Source: Zea mays (lineage: Eukaryota; Streptophyta; Magnoliopsida; Poales; Poaceae). Taken from it: 64,000 nucleotides of DNA. The DNA lies in contig NC_050105.1 of the NCBI RefSeq assembly GCF_902167145.1, positions 117,383,898-117,447,897 of the forward strand. The letters run 5' to 3'. Shown here piece after piece: positions 1 to 10,602 of the stretch (its first letter is position 1; each line of letters begins with the position of its first letter). Under the pieces are notes generated by a model, which saw only the letters and a program-made list of their open reading frames with translations, had not been told where the DNA came from and ran no database searches. The position numbers and the translations under genes were made by a program.

Positions 1-998
1 GCCCTCTTGGAGTTGCTTTACTTGAAATCCTAAGAAATACTTCAACTCCCCCATCATTGACATCTCGAATTTTTGAGTCATGATCCTACTAAACTCTTCA
101 CATGTAGATTCGTTAGTAGACCCAAATATGATATCATCAACATAAATTTGCCATACAAACAAATCATTTGCAAGTGTTTTAGTAAAGAGAGTAGGATCGG
201 CTTTTCCGACTTTGAAGCCATTAGCGATAAGGAAATCTCTTAGGCATTCATACCATGTTCTTGGGGCTTGCTTGAGCCCATAAAGTGCCTTAGAGAGTTT
301 ATAGACATGGTTAGGATACTCACTATCTTCAAAGCCAGGAGGTTGCTCAACATAGACCTCCTCCTTGATTGGTCCATTGAGGAAGGCACTTTTCACGTCC
401 ATTTGGTAAAGCTTAAAGCCATGGTAAGTAGCATAGGCAAGTAATATACGAATTGACTCAAGGCTAGCTACGGGTGCATAGGTTTCACCGAAATCCAAAC
501 CTTCGACTTGTGAATAACCCTTGGCCACAAGTCGAGCTTTGTTCCTTGTCACCACACCATGCTCATCTTGCTTGTTGCGAAAGACCCACTTGGTTCCTAT
601 AACATTTTGGTTAGGACGTGGAACTAAATGCCATACCTCATTCCTCGTGAAGTTGTTGAGTTCCTCTTGCATCGCCATCACCCAATCCGAATCTTGAAGT
701 GCTTCCTCTACCTTGTTTGGCTCAATAGAGGAAACAAAAGAGTAATGTTCACAAAAGTGAGCAACACGAGATCGAGTGGTTACCCCCTTATGAATGTCGC
801 CGAGGATGGTGTTCACGGGGTGATCTCGTTGGATTGCTTGGTGGACTCTTGGGTGTGGTGGTCTTGGACCCTTGTCATCTTCCTTGTCTTGATCATTGGC
901 ATCTCCCCCTTGATCATTGCCCTCCTCTTGAGGTGGCTCATCTTCTTGATCCTCATCATCTTGAGCTTGATCCTCATCTTGGGTTGGTGGAGATGCTT
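1..998 (-). pseudogene. S1 pol, reverse transcriptase part (partial)
   Basis: Read from about 790 down to 1, the minus strand is open and encodes a copia reverse transcriptase with the usual landmarks: [19 protein letters not shown], the AFLNG block and the YVDDIIFGS catalytic motif near 130-150. It runs off the window edge before RNase H. The acidic linker between integrase and RT (about 790-998) appears out of frame with RT, so at least one frameshift is likely. The matching S3 region is 57438-58793. The coding part stops at 998, where E2 was inserted, and resumes at 13924. Confidence 0.85.
994..998. repeat. Target-site duplication of E2 (left)
   Basis: The pentamer tgctt directly precedes the TG of the E2 LTR and recurs directly after its terminal ACA at 13924. 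The uninterrupted S3 sequence near 59107 has a single copy at the equivalent position, which supports one insertion event. Confidence 0.9.
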
Positions 999-3900
999 TG
1001 TCACGCCCGGTTTTAGAAGGCAAACCGAATGCGAACCATGTACGTGCCAGGATCAGTAATTCACGTACACAGCAGTTACATAACATGGACATCATCACAC
1101 AGTGCTCAAAATAGTATTAAAAGGGAAATAATAGTCGATTACATCACACGTCTGAGACGTCCACATAGTCTTTACAATAAATCAAAGTGCGAAAACGAAA
1201 CGTAGATAAATGCGGCCTTCACAGGCAGCCGACTGGGGGTTGCCGCTAACCCACGCCTAGAACTCGTCGTAGTCTTGGAACTCCTGAAAGTCTCCTTCCA
1301 TGGCTTCATCTTCTCCTAAGCAGTGGTTGCAATGCTGACAACCTGGGGATGGGGGGGGGGGTTTGGTGTGTAGAGCAAGGGTGAGTACACATCAACATAC
1401 TCAGCAAGCATCCTGTTTGGCTGTAGTGGACTAGCTTTATGTGGGGGATAAGTCAAGCAGTTGCTTTTAGTTGGTCAGATTATTATTTACTAATAGAAAG
1501 CCAGGTTTTAGCATTAACCCAAGTTATTAGCCCGATGTACCCTTTCCAAACAGAAAGAATACCACTTACCAACACCATAGTCATAACCAAAACCATCAGT
1601 CTCATTGCCACCTGTAAACCAAAATGTCTCTGATCAAGTACCACTAATCACTGGAGCTCCCTTGGCCGCTCATAACCGCGAGCACGGCTGATATATCAGT
1701 TTTCAAACACTCTGCAGAGGTTGTGCACTTTACCCACAAGCCGTGATTCCCTTTCTGCCCGGAGATCATGACTCTCCATTGATCACTACCAAGGTGACCC
1801 AGCAGGGCATCACTATGTAGCCTTTACAAAGATTCCCCAGGGCTGTAGCCACCCGTTAGGTTTCCTAAATGCACCGCACTCCTCCCCAAGGGGCGAACCC
1901 AAACTTGGTAGAGCGAGTCGCATACACCGAGCCCCATTGACGGCACGACGGCTAAGTGATCTACACCCCGGATCCTCTAATTATTCAGCTAAGGGCACCA
2001 CATTCCACCCTCATGGTTGCACTGTTTTCCCGGGCGGTCATCCATAGAACAGGTCCTTACGGAGAGGCACTCGAGAAACCGCTCGAGCCCCCTTGAAGAC
2101 CACAAGTATAACACTATAATAAAAGAAGGGAAAACAGCGTATCATAGATAATCTCATCATGTTCATTGATTAGAGTTTGAGCAATAGCATAAAGCTACAC
2201 CATAATAATCCAATCCAAATAGGTAAACAAGGACATGGATAACAAAAGCTAGTCAATCCTTAGGTATACATGTGTACAGCGGGAGGTGAATTAAAGAATG
2301 AATAGGACAAAGATAGGTCAAGGGACACTTGCCTCCACCAACCGACTGCTGCTCAGGGGCTTCTCCTGCGAGTTCCTTGGGCTCTTCAATCGGATCGTTC
2401 TCTATGCGATTGCAAGCACACACACATCCATCCATTCAAATTAGGAAACAAACAGTATACCATACAGGAGAACAAATAAAGTATATATGCATAGAATATC
2501 ACATACGATAATGAACTCACCATGGTTAGAAAGAAATGGGAAAAGGTCTCGCGAGAGTTAAAGCTTATGCCCGAGACGCACTACGGGTAAACAAATGACT
2601 AAACGTTACGTGTTCTAGTTCCAATTGGTTCTAACAAAAGAATTAGCCACATGCACTAATGTAAACGTGACCACTTTTAGTAGATTAACATTGAACGAGA
2701 TGGACGATTTGCTATACAAATTAACTAACGTAACCAATTTCCAAATTGAGACTCGTATCTTATTAATATGAACAACGGGATTAGCGCGCATAGGGTACGG
2801 GGGGGGGGGGGGGGTAGACGGGGACACGACGGGTCGTGCCAAGGCATGCGCACTACGCGAGCACGCGCGCGAGGCCGCACGCACACGCCACGAACTAGCC
2901 GTGCGCACGTCGGAGCCGTGCGCTAGCCGAGCTCAAGGCCGCGCGCCATGGGCACGCTGGGCCGAGCTCGAGGCCATGCCGGGGCCGTCACGACGCGAGC
3001 AAGGCACGGCGGGGCAAGCGGGCAAGCACGCCAGGGCGAAGACACGGCCGACCACCACGCCGGGGCGGGGACGGCGCGGCCGAGTCGGGCACGGGGGCGG
3101 GCGGCCGAGCCGGGGGCGGCCAGGGCGAGGCCGGGGGGCCGCCGGGGCGAAGCCGGGCGCGACCGAGGGCGGCCGGGGTCAGAGGCGGCCGAGCCGGGCG
3201 CGGCCGGGCAAGGCGGGGCCGAGGCGGGGCGCAGCCGGGGGCGGCGAGCTCGAGGCAAGGGCGGGGCGGGGCGGGCTCGCCGGAGCGAGGCCGGGCGAGG
3301 GCGGGAAAGGGGCGGGCTCGACGGAGGGGACCGAGCACGGGGCGGGGCGGAGCTCGCCGGGGACGGGCGCGGCGAGGCGGGGCCGGCCGAGGTCGGGGGC
3401 GGGGCGGCCGGGGTCGGGGGCGGCCGAGCCGGGGCTGCCGGGGCCGGGCTCGCCGGAGGGCAGCGCGGAGAGGGCGGACGCCATGGGCGGGCGAGCTCGA
3501 GGCGGTGGGGCCGGGCACGAGCCCGGGGCGGCGCGCTGGGGAGCGGGGCCGAGCGGGCGCGGGCCGAGCCGGGCGGGCGATCCCGGGGCGACCGGGCGGG
3601 CGCGGCCGGGAGCGGCCGGGCGCGGGGAGAGCGCCGGCGGGAGGGGGAAGGAGGAGGGAGGGGAGGGAGAGGAGGGGAGCGGGAGGGAGAGCCTCACCGA
3701 GGCGGGGGCGGCGCGGCGGCGGCGGGGTGAGGGGCGGCGGCGGTGGCGCTAGGGCAGGGAGAGGGGCGGCGGCGGTTAGGGTTAGGGAGAGGGAGAGAGA
3801 GAGGGGATGACGGGCGGGGCCCGCGGGGAGGGGATTTTTGGAAAAAAGAAAAAAAGGGGAGGGGGCGGTTGAGCCGGCTGGGCCCAAAGGGGGGAGGGGG

Positions 3901-4327
3901 CGCGGCTTGGGCCGCCAGGACGGCCCACGGCGGGGGAGGGGCGGCTGGGCCGCCGCGAGGCCCACGCATGAAGAGGAGGGGGGGCGGCTGGGCCGCTTGG
4001 GCCAAGGGGAAGGGGCGGCTGGGCCAAAAGGGGAGAAGGGGGAGAGAGAAAAAGAAAAGGCTTTTCTTTTTCTAATTTCCACATTTTCTTATATGCCTAA
4101 TTCTCCACTTCACTCAACCGCAAACAAAAGAGTGCATAATCCGGCATGATGCAACAAACAAAAATAGTTCTAGGTTTTGGTTACACAAGATGTCGAGCTA
4201 ATTCTCGCTATAACTTTTAGAAAGGATCAAGGCTTAGCGAGAAGAAAAGGGAAAAAGGAAAGAATAACGCCTGAATTTGGTGAGAGAAAAGAAGAAAAAA
4301 TTCTACCCCCAAATTCAGGGCGTTACA
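999..4327 (-). repeat. E2 3' LTR (left)
   Basis: The LTR begins TGTCACGCCC and ends GGCGTTACA on the plus strand. It closely matches the right LTR (10603-13923), which begins TGTAACACCC; so even the terminal ten bases differ at two sites. It contains an extremely G-rich block (about 2800-4050), a run of 15 G at 2800-2814 against 23 in the other copy, and an indel near 3060-3180. The open frames in this block on both strands result from its composition. Confidence 0.93.
2333..2401 (-). other. Exon-like acidic block in the E2 3' LTR
   Basis: This is the counterpart of the block at 11937-12005. On the minus strand an acceptor-like CGCATAG precedes an acidic, proline-containing peptide (NDPIEEPKELAGEAPEQQ), and the block ends at GGAG|GCAAGT. 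Because it lies in the 3' LTR it would be expressed only by read-in. It is given as the second copy of a conserved LTR structure. Confidence 0.4.
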
Positions 4328-4341
4328 AACCTATCCCCCTT
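4328..4341 (-). promoter_or_regulatory. E2 polypurine tract
   Basis: On the minus strand the purine run AAGGGGGATAGG lies directly upstream of the 3' LTR start. This is where plus-strand DNA synthesis is primed in LTR retrotransposons. Confidence 0.8.
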
Positions 4342-4363
4342 AAAAGAATCTCGCCCTCGAGAT

Positions 4364-5425
4364 TCAGGGTTGGCTAGCAAAGAGCTCAGGGTATTTAGCC
4401 ATCAGATCATCTTCACGCTCCTAGGTTGCTTCTTCCTCTGAATGGTGATTCCATCTAACTTTGCACATTCTGATGGTCTTCCTTCGGGTGACTCTGTCTG
4501 CAACCTCAAGGATTTGCACTGGCTTCTCAACGTAGGTCAAGTCCTCCTGGACTTCGAGACCTTCCACTGGCAACTGCTCTTCTGGTACACGCAAGCACTT
4601 CTTCAACTGAGACACATGAAAGACATCATGCACAGCGGACAAATTCTCTGGCAGACTGAGCTGATAGGCCACTTCTCCACGCCTTGAGAGAATTTGGTAC
4701 GGACCAATGTAGCGGGGTGCTAGCTTGCCTTTGACTCCGAACCTTCTGACTCCTCTGATCGGTGACACTTTCAGATAGACAAAGTCTCCGACTTCGAAAC
4801 TCAGCTCTCTTCTTCTTGTGTCTGCATAGTTTCGCTGCCTCGATTGCGCTATCTTCAGATTCTCTCGGACCATCTTGATGTTCTCTTCAGCTTCAAGTAG
4901 AATGTCTGGCCCAAACACTTGCTTCTCTCCAGGCTGATCCCATTGCAACGGAGTTCTACAACTCCTCCCATAGAGCGCCTGAAATGGTGACATCTTCAAA
5001 CTGGCCTGGTAACTGTTGTTATAGGAAAACTCTGCATAAGGCAATCTCTTGTCCCATCCGGACTGATCTTGCAACGCACAGGCCCTCAACATGTCTTCAA
5101 GAATTTGATTGGTTCTTTCGGTCTGGCCATCTGTCTGCGGATGATAAGCTGAACTGAAATTCAGATGTGTGCCCATGGCTTCATGCAACTGCTGCCAGAA
5201 ATGAGAGGTGAACTGCGTTCCTCTGTCTGACACTATCTTCTTTGGCACACCATGAAGACAAACGATCCGAGACATATACAACTCTGCCAGTACTGCACTG
5301 CTATAGTTGGTCTTGACAGGTATGAAGTGGGCTGACTTGGTCAAGCGGTCCACTACTACCCAAATGGAATCGTAGCCGGCTCGAGTGCGAGGCAATCCGA
5401 CTATGAAATCCATACCGATTTCATC
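4364..5425 (-). pseudogene. E2 integrase core and chromodomain-like C terminus
   Basis: This segment is in frame with the RT segment but separated from it by TGA at 5426-5428. It contains the DDE integrase core: the first Asp in GMDFIVGLPR, the second in the SDRGTQF block, and the Glu in YHPQTDGQTE. A GPY/F-type module (KLAPRYIGPYQIL) follows, then a chromodomain-like block with YVEKPVQILE and CKVRWNHHSEEEAT. A TAG at 4421-4423 falls where the chromodomain normally has Trp, and the frame continues to a final stop at 4364-4366. In chromoviruses this tail is thought to direct integration to marked chromatin. It is a dead copy. Confidence 0.88.
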
Positions 5426-7507
5426 TCATTTCCACTGAGGGATCTGCAATGGTTGCAACAATTCAGCTGGTCTCTGGTGCTCTGCCTTAATTCTTCGACA
5501 ACTATCACACATAGCCACATGCTCTGCGATTTCCCTCTTCATTCCGTACCACCAGAATTTCTTCTTCAGATCCCGATACATCTTCTCACTGCCAGGGTGA
5601 ATCGAATAAGCTGTCTCATGAGCTTCCTTAAGAATCAACTCCCGAATGGATTGGACATTGGGAACACACAAGCGGTCTTTGAACCATATCACACCTTCTG
5701 CATCTTCTCGAAAATCTTTGCCTCTGTCATCTAGAATCAGTCGTCGGATCTCACTGATCTTCTCATCATTCTTCTGCGCTTCTTTGATTTCGCGCTCCAA
5801 GGTAGGTTCCAACTCAACTGTGACTCCTCGCGAATTGTTCAGAAATCTGAGGCTCAACCTGTCAAACTCTTTGGCCAACTCGTAAGGCATCGGACGAGCG
5901 ACCATCAGATTGACCTGACTCTTCCTGCTCAAAGCATCTGCCACTATGTTTGCTTTGCCTAGATGGTAATGAATCTCCAACTCATAGTCTTTGATCAACT
6001 CTAACCATCTTCGTTGTCTCATGTTCAACTCTGACTGAGTGAATATGTACTTCAGACTCTTGTGGTCTGTGTAAACATCACATTTCTGTCCATACAGGTA
6101 GTGCATCCATGTCTTCAGTGCGTGAACTACTGCTGCCAACTCTAGGTCATGGATTGGGTAATTCTTCTCATGAACCTTCAGCTGTCGGGACGAGTAGGCC
6201 ACAACTCTTCCCTCTTGCATCAACACACATCCCAAACCTGTGTAGCAAGCATCACAATACACCGAGAAGGGCTTGTGCACATCAGGCAAGACTAGGACAG
6301 GCGCTGTAGTCAACTTCTCTTTCAGCGCTTCAAAGGCCTCTTGGCATTTCTGGGTCCACTTGAACTCAACCTTGTTGCCTAGCAACGCTGTCATTGGTTT
6401 CGCAATCTTCGAAAACCCTTCAATGAATCGCCGATAATATCCGGCCATTCCAATGAAACACTTGATTCCTCGAGCATCTGTTGGCGCTTTCCAGTTCAGA
6501 ATGTCTGCCACTTTCTTCGGATCCACAGCCAATCCTTCTTTGTTGATTATGTGACCCAAGAACAGGACTTCATGGATCCAGAATTCACACTTGCTCAACT
6601 TTGCGTACAGCTGGTGCTCTCGCAATCTCCGCAATACCATCCTCAAATGATCTGCATGCTCTTCTCCGCTTTGAGAATAAACCAGAATGTTATCAATGAA
6701 TACCACCACAAACTTATCGAGATAATCCATGAATACACTATTCATCAAGTTCATGAAGAACGCTGGTGCATTGGTCAAACCAAAAGACATCACAGTGAAC
6801 TCATACAACCCATACTTGGTAATGAATGCTGTCTTCGGAATGTCCGAAGGTCGGATCCTGAGCTGATGATAACCTGACCTCAGATCAATCTTGGAGAACA
6901 CACTGGCTCCTCTCAACTGGTCGAACAGATCTTCTATTCTAGGCAAGGGATACTTGTTCTTGATCGTGACTTCATTCAAAGCTCGATAATCGATACACAT
7001 TCTCTTGGTGCCATCTTTCTTCTCCACGACCAAGACAGGAGCGGCCCAAGGCGATGTGCTTGGCCGGATGTAACCTTTCTCTGACAGCTCATCAATCTGC
7101 TTCTTAAGCTCAACCAACTCCGGTCCAGATATTCTGTAAGCCCTCTTAAAGATAGGGGCGGTTCCAGGAAGAAGCTCTATGGCAAACTCAACTTTCCGCT
7201 CTGGTGGCATACCCGGTAAGTCCTTTGGAAACACATCTGGGAATTCGGACACAACCTTGATACTCTCAATTGGGTCTGCTTCACTGCTATTAACGGCCAG
7301 CTGATAACAACTTCCTTTCTTTGGCTCAGGCGGGACTAACTCGGTCACCACTTCCTCTCCTAGTGGGGACACCAACTTGATTGTCCTCTTATCACAACTG
7401 ATAACTGCCTGATACTTATCTAGCCAATTCATCCCTAGGATGACATCTATGCCCTGAGTACCCATTACTATGAGGTTAGCGGGAAACACTATCCCCCTTA
7501 TTTCCAC
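5426..7507 (-). pseudogene. E2 protease end, reverse transcriptase, RNase H and integrase zinc finger
   Basis: An open frame of 693 codons. It starts with the end of the protease ([11 protein letters not shown]), then the gypsy RT with [15 protein letters not shown] and YHQLRI blocks. The catalytic motif reads FIDN instead of the usual FIDD, so the second catalytic Asp is lost. RNase H follows (YCDAC, TDHKSL, ADALSRK), then the HHCC zinc finger of integrase ([16 protein letters not shown]). TGA at 7508-7510 separates it in frame from Gag-PR, and TGA at 5426-5428 from the integrase core. There is no ATG at its 5' end, so it is the middle of one polyprotein. Confidence 0.92.
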
Positions 7508-8923
7508 TCATACATTCAAACAAATGCTATCGGCTCGAATTCTACCACCGGCTGAGTCAATTTGAATGGGGGTTGACATGGTAGTAATTGGAAGATTATG
7601 TGCTTCTACCCATGATGCAGTAATGAAAGAATGTGTTGCTCCAGTATCAAATAACACTTCTGCAATATGGGAGTCGACTGGGAACATACCTACTATCATG
7701 CCGGGGGTCTCCTGAACTGCTTCAGCCTCCAAGTGGTTCAGCCTTCCATGGTTATAGCGCGGCTGAGAGCGATTGCCTGCTCCAGGCTGAGGCACATTCT
7801 GCTTTGCTGGGGCATTGGGGCCTGACTGCTGCTGGGCTGCCTTCTTCGAACATTGCATCACCCAGTGGCCTTGCTCTCCACAGTGGAAACATGCCCTGTT
7901 TCCAACCTGAGCTGGTGCTGCTTGACTATTCTGCTGGGCTGCTGGGGCAGGAAGACGAGGTGCCTGCTGATTCTGCCTCTGAAACTGACCTCCTGACTGA
8001 TTGCTCTGACGGTTCTGGTACTGGTGCTGAGGATACTGTCTTTGGAACTGCTGATGCTGCTGAGGTGGACGCTGGTTCTGCCTGAACTGCTGAGGTTGAT
8101 TGTCTGAGAAACGAGGACGATTGCTGCTTCCAGGCTGGGGTCCACTAATCTTGCGCTTACGATCCTCCATCTCCTTACGCTTCCTCTCTGTCATGATTGC
8201 TCTGTCAATCAGGTGCTGGAATGTCGGGAAGGTATGATTCATCAGCTGATAGTGCAGAGGGTCAACCAAGCCTTTCAGGAAACGGTATTGTCTCTTGGTG
8301 TCGGTGTTGACATCTTCAGGAGCATAGCGAGACAATTGCAGAAACCTGTCTCGATACTCACTGACTGACATCGACCCTTGCTTAAGGGCCAGAAACTCCT
8401 CCTTCTTCACTGTCATCAGACCTGCAGGAACATGGTACTGACGAAAGCTACCTCTGAACTCTTCCCAGGTGATGGCGTCGGGGTTGGCATGGGTGGCGAG
8501 GTAAGACTCCCACCATGACTGAGCTGCTCCTCTCAACAGACGGGGACCATACAAGACTTTCTCCCTATCATCACATTGAGCGGTATGCAACTCCCGCTCC
8601 ACAGTGCGCAGCCAGTCTTCAGCATCCATGGGGTCAGAAGAATGAGCAAACGTTGGTGGATGACCTCTCATGAATTCAGCACGCTTGTCTCTGGGCATCT
8701 GAGCCATCTGAGGCCGAGGTGGGGCCTGCTGTTGTTGTTGCTGCTGCTGAATGGCGGCCAAAGTCTGACCGATGGCCTGGACTGCCTGAGCCTGCATCAG
8801 AAACATCTACTCGATGGACATCGGGGGCGGGGGCGGCAGGTGCTGTTGCTGGGGCACCTCCTCCTGCTGAGCGGCTCGCTCCTGCTGAGCACGCCTTCCT
8901 CCTCTGCGCCTGTTCTCTGACAT
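7508..8923 (-). pseudogene. E2 Gag and start of protease
   Basis: The likely start is the ATG at 8921-8923 (MSENRRRGGRR), which directly follows a TTCTGCAG acceptor-like sequence. A TAG at 8807-8809 interrupts the frame, and an internal ATG at 8806 reopens it for 432 codons. The N terminus has a glutamine run. The retrotransposon gag domain includes WWESYLATH and the YDRFLQL-type region, then a Gln-rich linker, a CCHC knuckle (CFHCGEQGHWVMQC) and the protease active site DTGATHSF. Gag forms the particle and binds RNA, and the aspartic protease would process it. The TGA at 7508-7510 ends the segment. Confidence 0.9.
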
Positions 8924-9607
8924 CTGCAGAATGCAACCACACATCAGAACTGATCTGGCAAATCTTGCAGCATAAGAAAAGAGTATAGAATTCTTCAACA
9001 GCACTGAACAGATGAGCATCTTCACTGATCTCCAACACAGACCAACACAGCTTCTCAGATAAAGAGGAAAGTGGAATAAAAGGTTTCCCAACTAGATAAC
9101 TAACTCCTTTAACATATAACCGGTAAACCATAATGCAGGGGATACCCACACTCTGGTGACAGTCATTACAAAGATCCAAACCAAACATAGTTCATCATGA
9201 CAAACATAAATGCACAGGATATAGCAAACTACCCTGTCTAACTAAGACTAACTAAGAGCGAGACTAACGCTAAGACTGTAGCTTCTACGTATATATTTTG
9301 TATTAATTACAAGATCCAACCCTAACGATCTATGGTTCTAGATTTATCTTGGTCTTGCAGTCGGGATTGCCATAAGACTGGTGTCCACGCCGAGGTGAGC
9401 GGTACGGGTGCTGAGTCCCGACGGGAGCGGGGGAACCGTCATCCAGGTGAGACGTTCCGCACGCTCAGCCCACAGCAGGGCGATCTCAGCACGAGCCCTA
9501 CTCAGCTCGTCTAATGCATGGTCCAGCTCCGTGTTTAGCACGGCGGCTAGGTTGACTATGCTGCTCAACCTAGGATTGCCCTCACCGACAGGTGAGACAA
9601 TCACGCC
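8924..9607 (-). other. E2 spacer between ORF1 and Gag
   Basis: About 680 bp without a convincing gene. It ends at the Gag ATG with an acceptor-like CATTCTGCAG on the minus strand. If ORF1 and Gag come from alternatively spliced RNAs, this stretch would be intronic for the Gag message. Confidence 0.4.
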
Positions 9608-10342
9608 TCATGTGCTGCCAGATGGACGGCGGGGGTAATACTTCAGGTTGAGACCATCAGCTACCCCACCGAGAACCGAGCAGTAGTGCGAAAGCGCACG
9701 CCGTGCAGCATCTTGCATGGCTGCCTCAGCTGAGTCCCGCTCAGAGATAGAATAGTGCTCTGAGCAGGCCTCCGCACCCTGGAGACTGTTCTCCGGACGG
9801 CGCACCAAGCAGGTCGCCTCCCAGCGGTCCGGGTAGACCCCGTGACTATGCTGGTAGACCACACAGCGATACTCGATGGACCAAGTACGTCGGTTAAGTG
9901 ATCGACGTAGAAGGGTGTCGAGCGCATCATGGAAGTGACACCCGCGAGTAGCGTCGCGAGTGATGGGTCGAGCAACCCATCCCTCCGGCTCCTGGTCAGC
10001 AGAGAGATCGGTGTCGTGGCTCGAGCTGTTGTCGCCACGTCCGTCATCTGGGTCTCCTCCAGCAGCTACTCCAGAAGCTGGGGCGCCCAGTGGTGGTGCA
10101 GGGGGCGCCTCCAGGGGAAGCACAGGGGAGCAGCTCCTCACGAACTCTATCTCCTTGTGGTGCGAGAAAGAATAGCCCTGCTGCTCCTGTCGTCGACGTT
10201 CCTGCTCCTCATGCACGCGGTGGTGCAGTCTCTCCAAGTGGCTGGACTGTCCGGCCACGGGACGGCGAAGCGGACGCTCAGCAAGGCGGGAGGGTAAGAA
10301 GGGGATGACGGACTTTCGTGCAGTGTGTCTAAGTCGAGCCAT
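9608..10342 (-). CDS. E2 accessory ORF1 with histone H3 tail-like N terminus
   Basis: An intact 244-codon ORF between the 5' LTR/PBS and Gag, on the element's sense strand. Its ATG (10340-10342) follows a pyrimidine-rich tract ending TTTTGTAG. The first 11 residues are MARLRHTARKS; histone H3 begins ARTKQTARKS, so Ala1, Arg2 and Thr6-Ser10, including the ARKS around Lys9, are identical. Beyond this there is no histone similarity. The middle (about residues 75-125) is Pro/Gly/Asp-rich and looks disordered. The last 100 residues (WEATCLVRRP to AEAAMQDAARRALSHY) resemble a small beta-beta-beta-alpha fold such as a dsRNA-binding domain, which is a guess. Its function is unknown; an H3 mimic is an inference. 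It is the only uninterrupted ORF in E2. Confidence 0.7.
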   Translation of the reverse strand: MARLRHTARKSVIPFLPSRLAERPLRRPVAGQSSHLERLHHRVHEEQERRRQEQQGYSFSHHKEIEFVRSCSPVLPLEAPPAPPLGAPASGVAAGGDPDDGRGDNSSSHDTDLSADQEPEGWVARPITRDATRGCHFHDALDTLLRRSLNRRTWSIEYRCVVYQHSHGVYPDRWEATCLVRRPENSLQGAEACSEHYSISERDSAEAAMQDAARRALSHYCSVLGGVADGLNLKYYPRRPSGST

Positions 10343-10584
10343 CTACAAAAGACACCGCAAGCAAAAGAGTGAGAACAGAATTAATATGACCAGCAAGTAA
10401 TGAACCATAAATAAATGAAGGATTAGAATAAAACATAATTTTCAGCAAGGTATGATATATAGTAGAACATAGGTTTGGTCGGTATGACCAACTTTTGAAG
10501 GGATATCAAAGTCAAGGCAGGGACAGGGGTCTATAGTCCTTAGAACGACCATTCTATTCTAGGTTAGCGGTCCTACAATCAGCA

Positions 10585-10598
10585 CGACTTTGATACCA
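10585..10598 (-). promoter_or_regulatory. E2 primer binding site
   Basis: The minus strand reads TGGTATCAAAGTCG a few bases inside the 5' LTR. The first eight bases match the complement of the plant initiator tRNA-Met 3' end, the usual primer for these elements. Confidence 0.8.
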
Positions 10599-10602
10599 CT
10601 TA

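Noticed and set aside
628..1059. Plus-strand 143-codon frame with hydrophobic stretches
   Set aside because: It is the antisense of the S1 acidic linker and RT, and it runs across the E2 insertion junction.
3774..3786. TTAGGGTTAGGG resembling telomere repeat
   Set aside because: Only two units, lacking the plant TTTAGGG form, and present at the same place in both E2 LTRs near the CT-rich leader.
2901..4082. Long overlapping open frames on both strands in the E2 LTR, repeated at 12512-13680
   Set aside because: They are Pro/Arg/Gly/Ala-only translations of a GC-rich block that is open in most frames; no domain, and the two LTR copies differ by indels that change the frame.
9608..10342. E2 ORF1 considered as a captured histone H3 gene
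   Set aside because: Similarity stops after residue 11; there is no histone fold sequence, so only the tail is alike.
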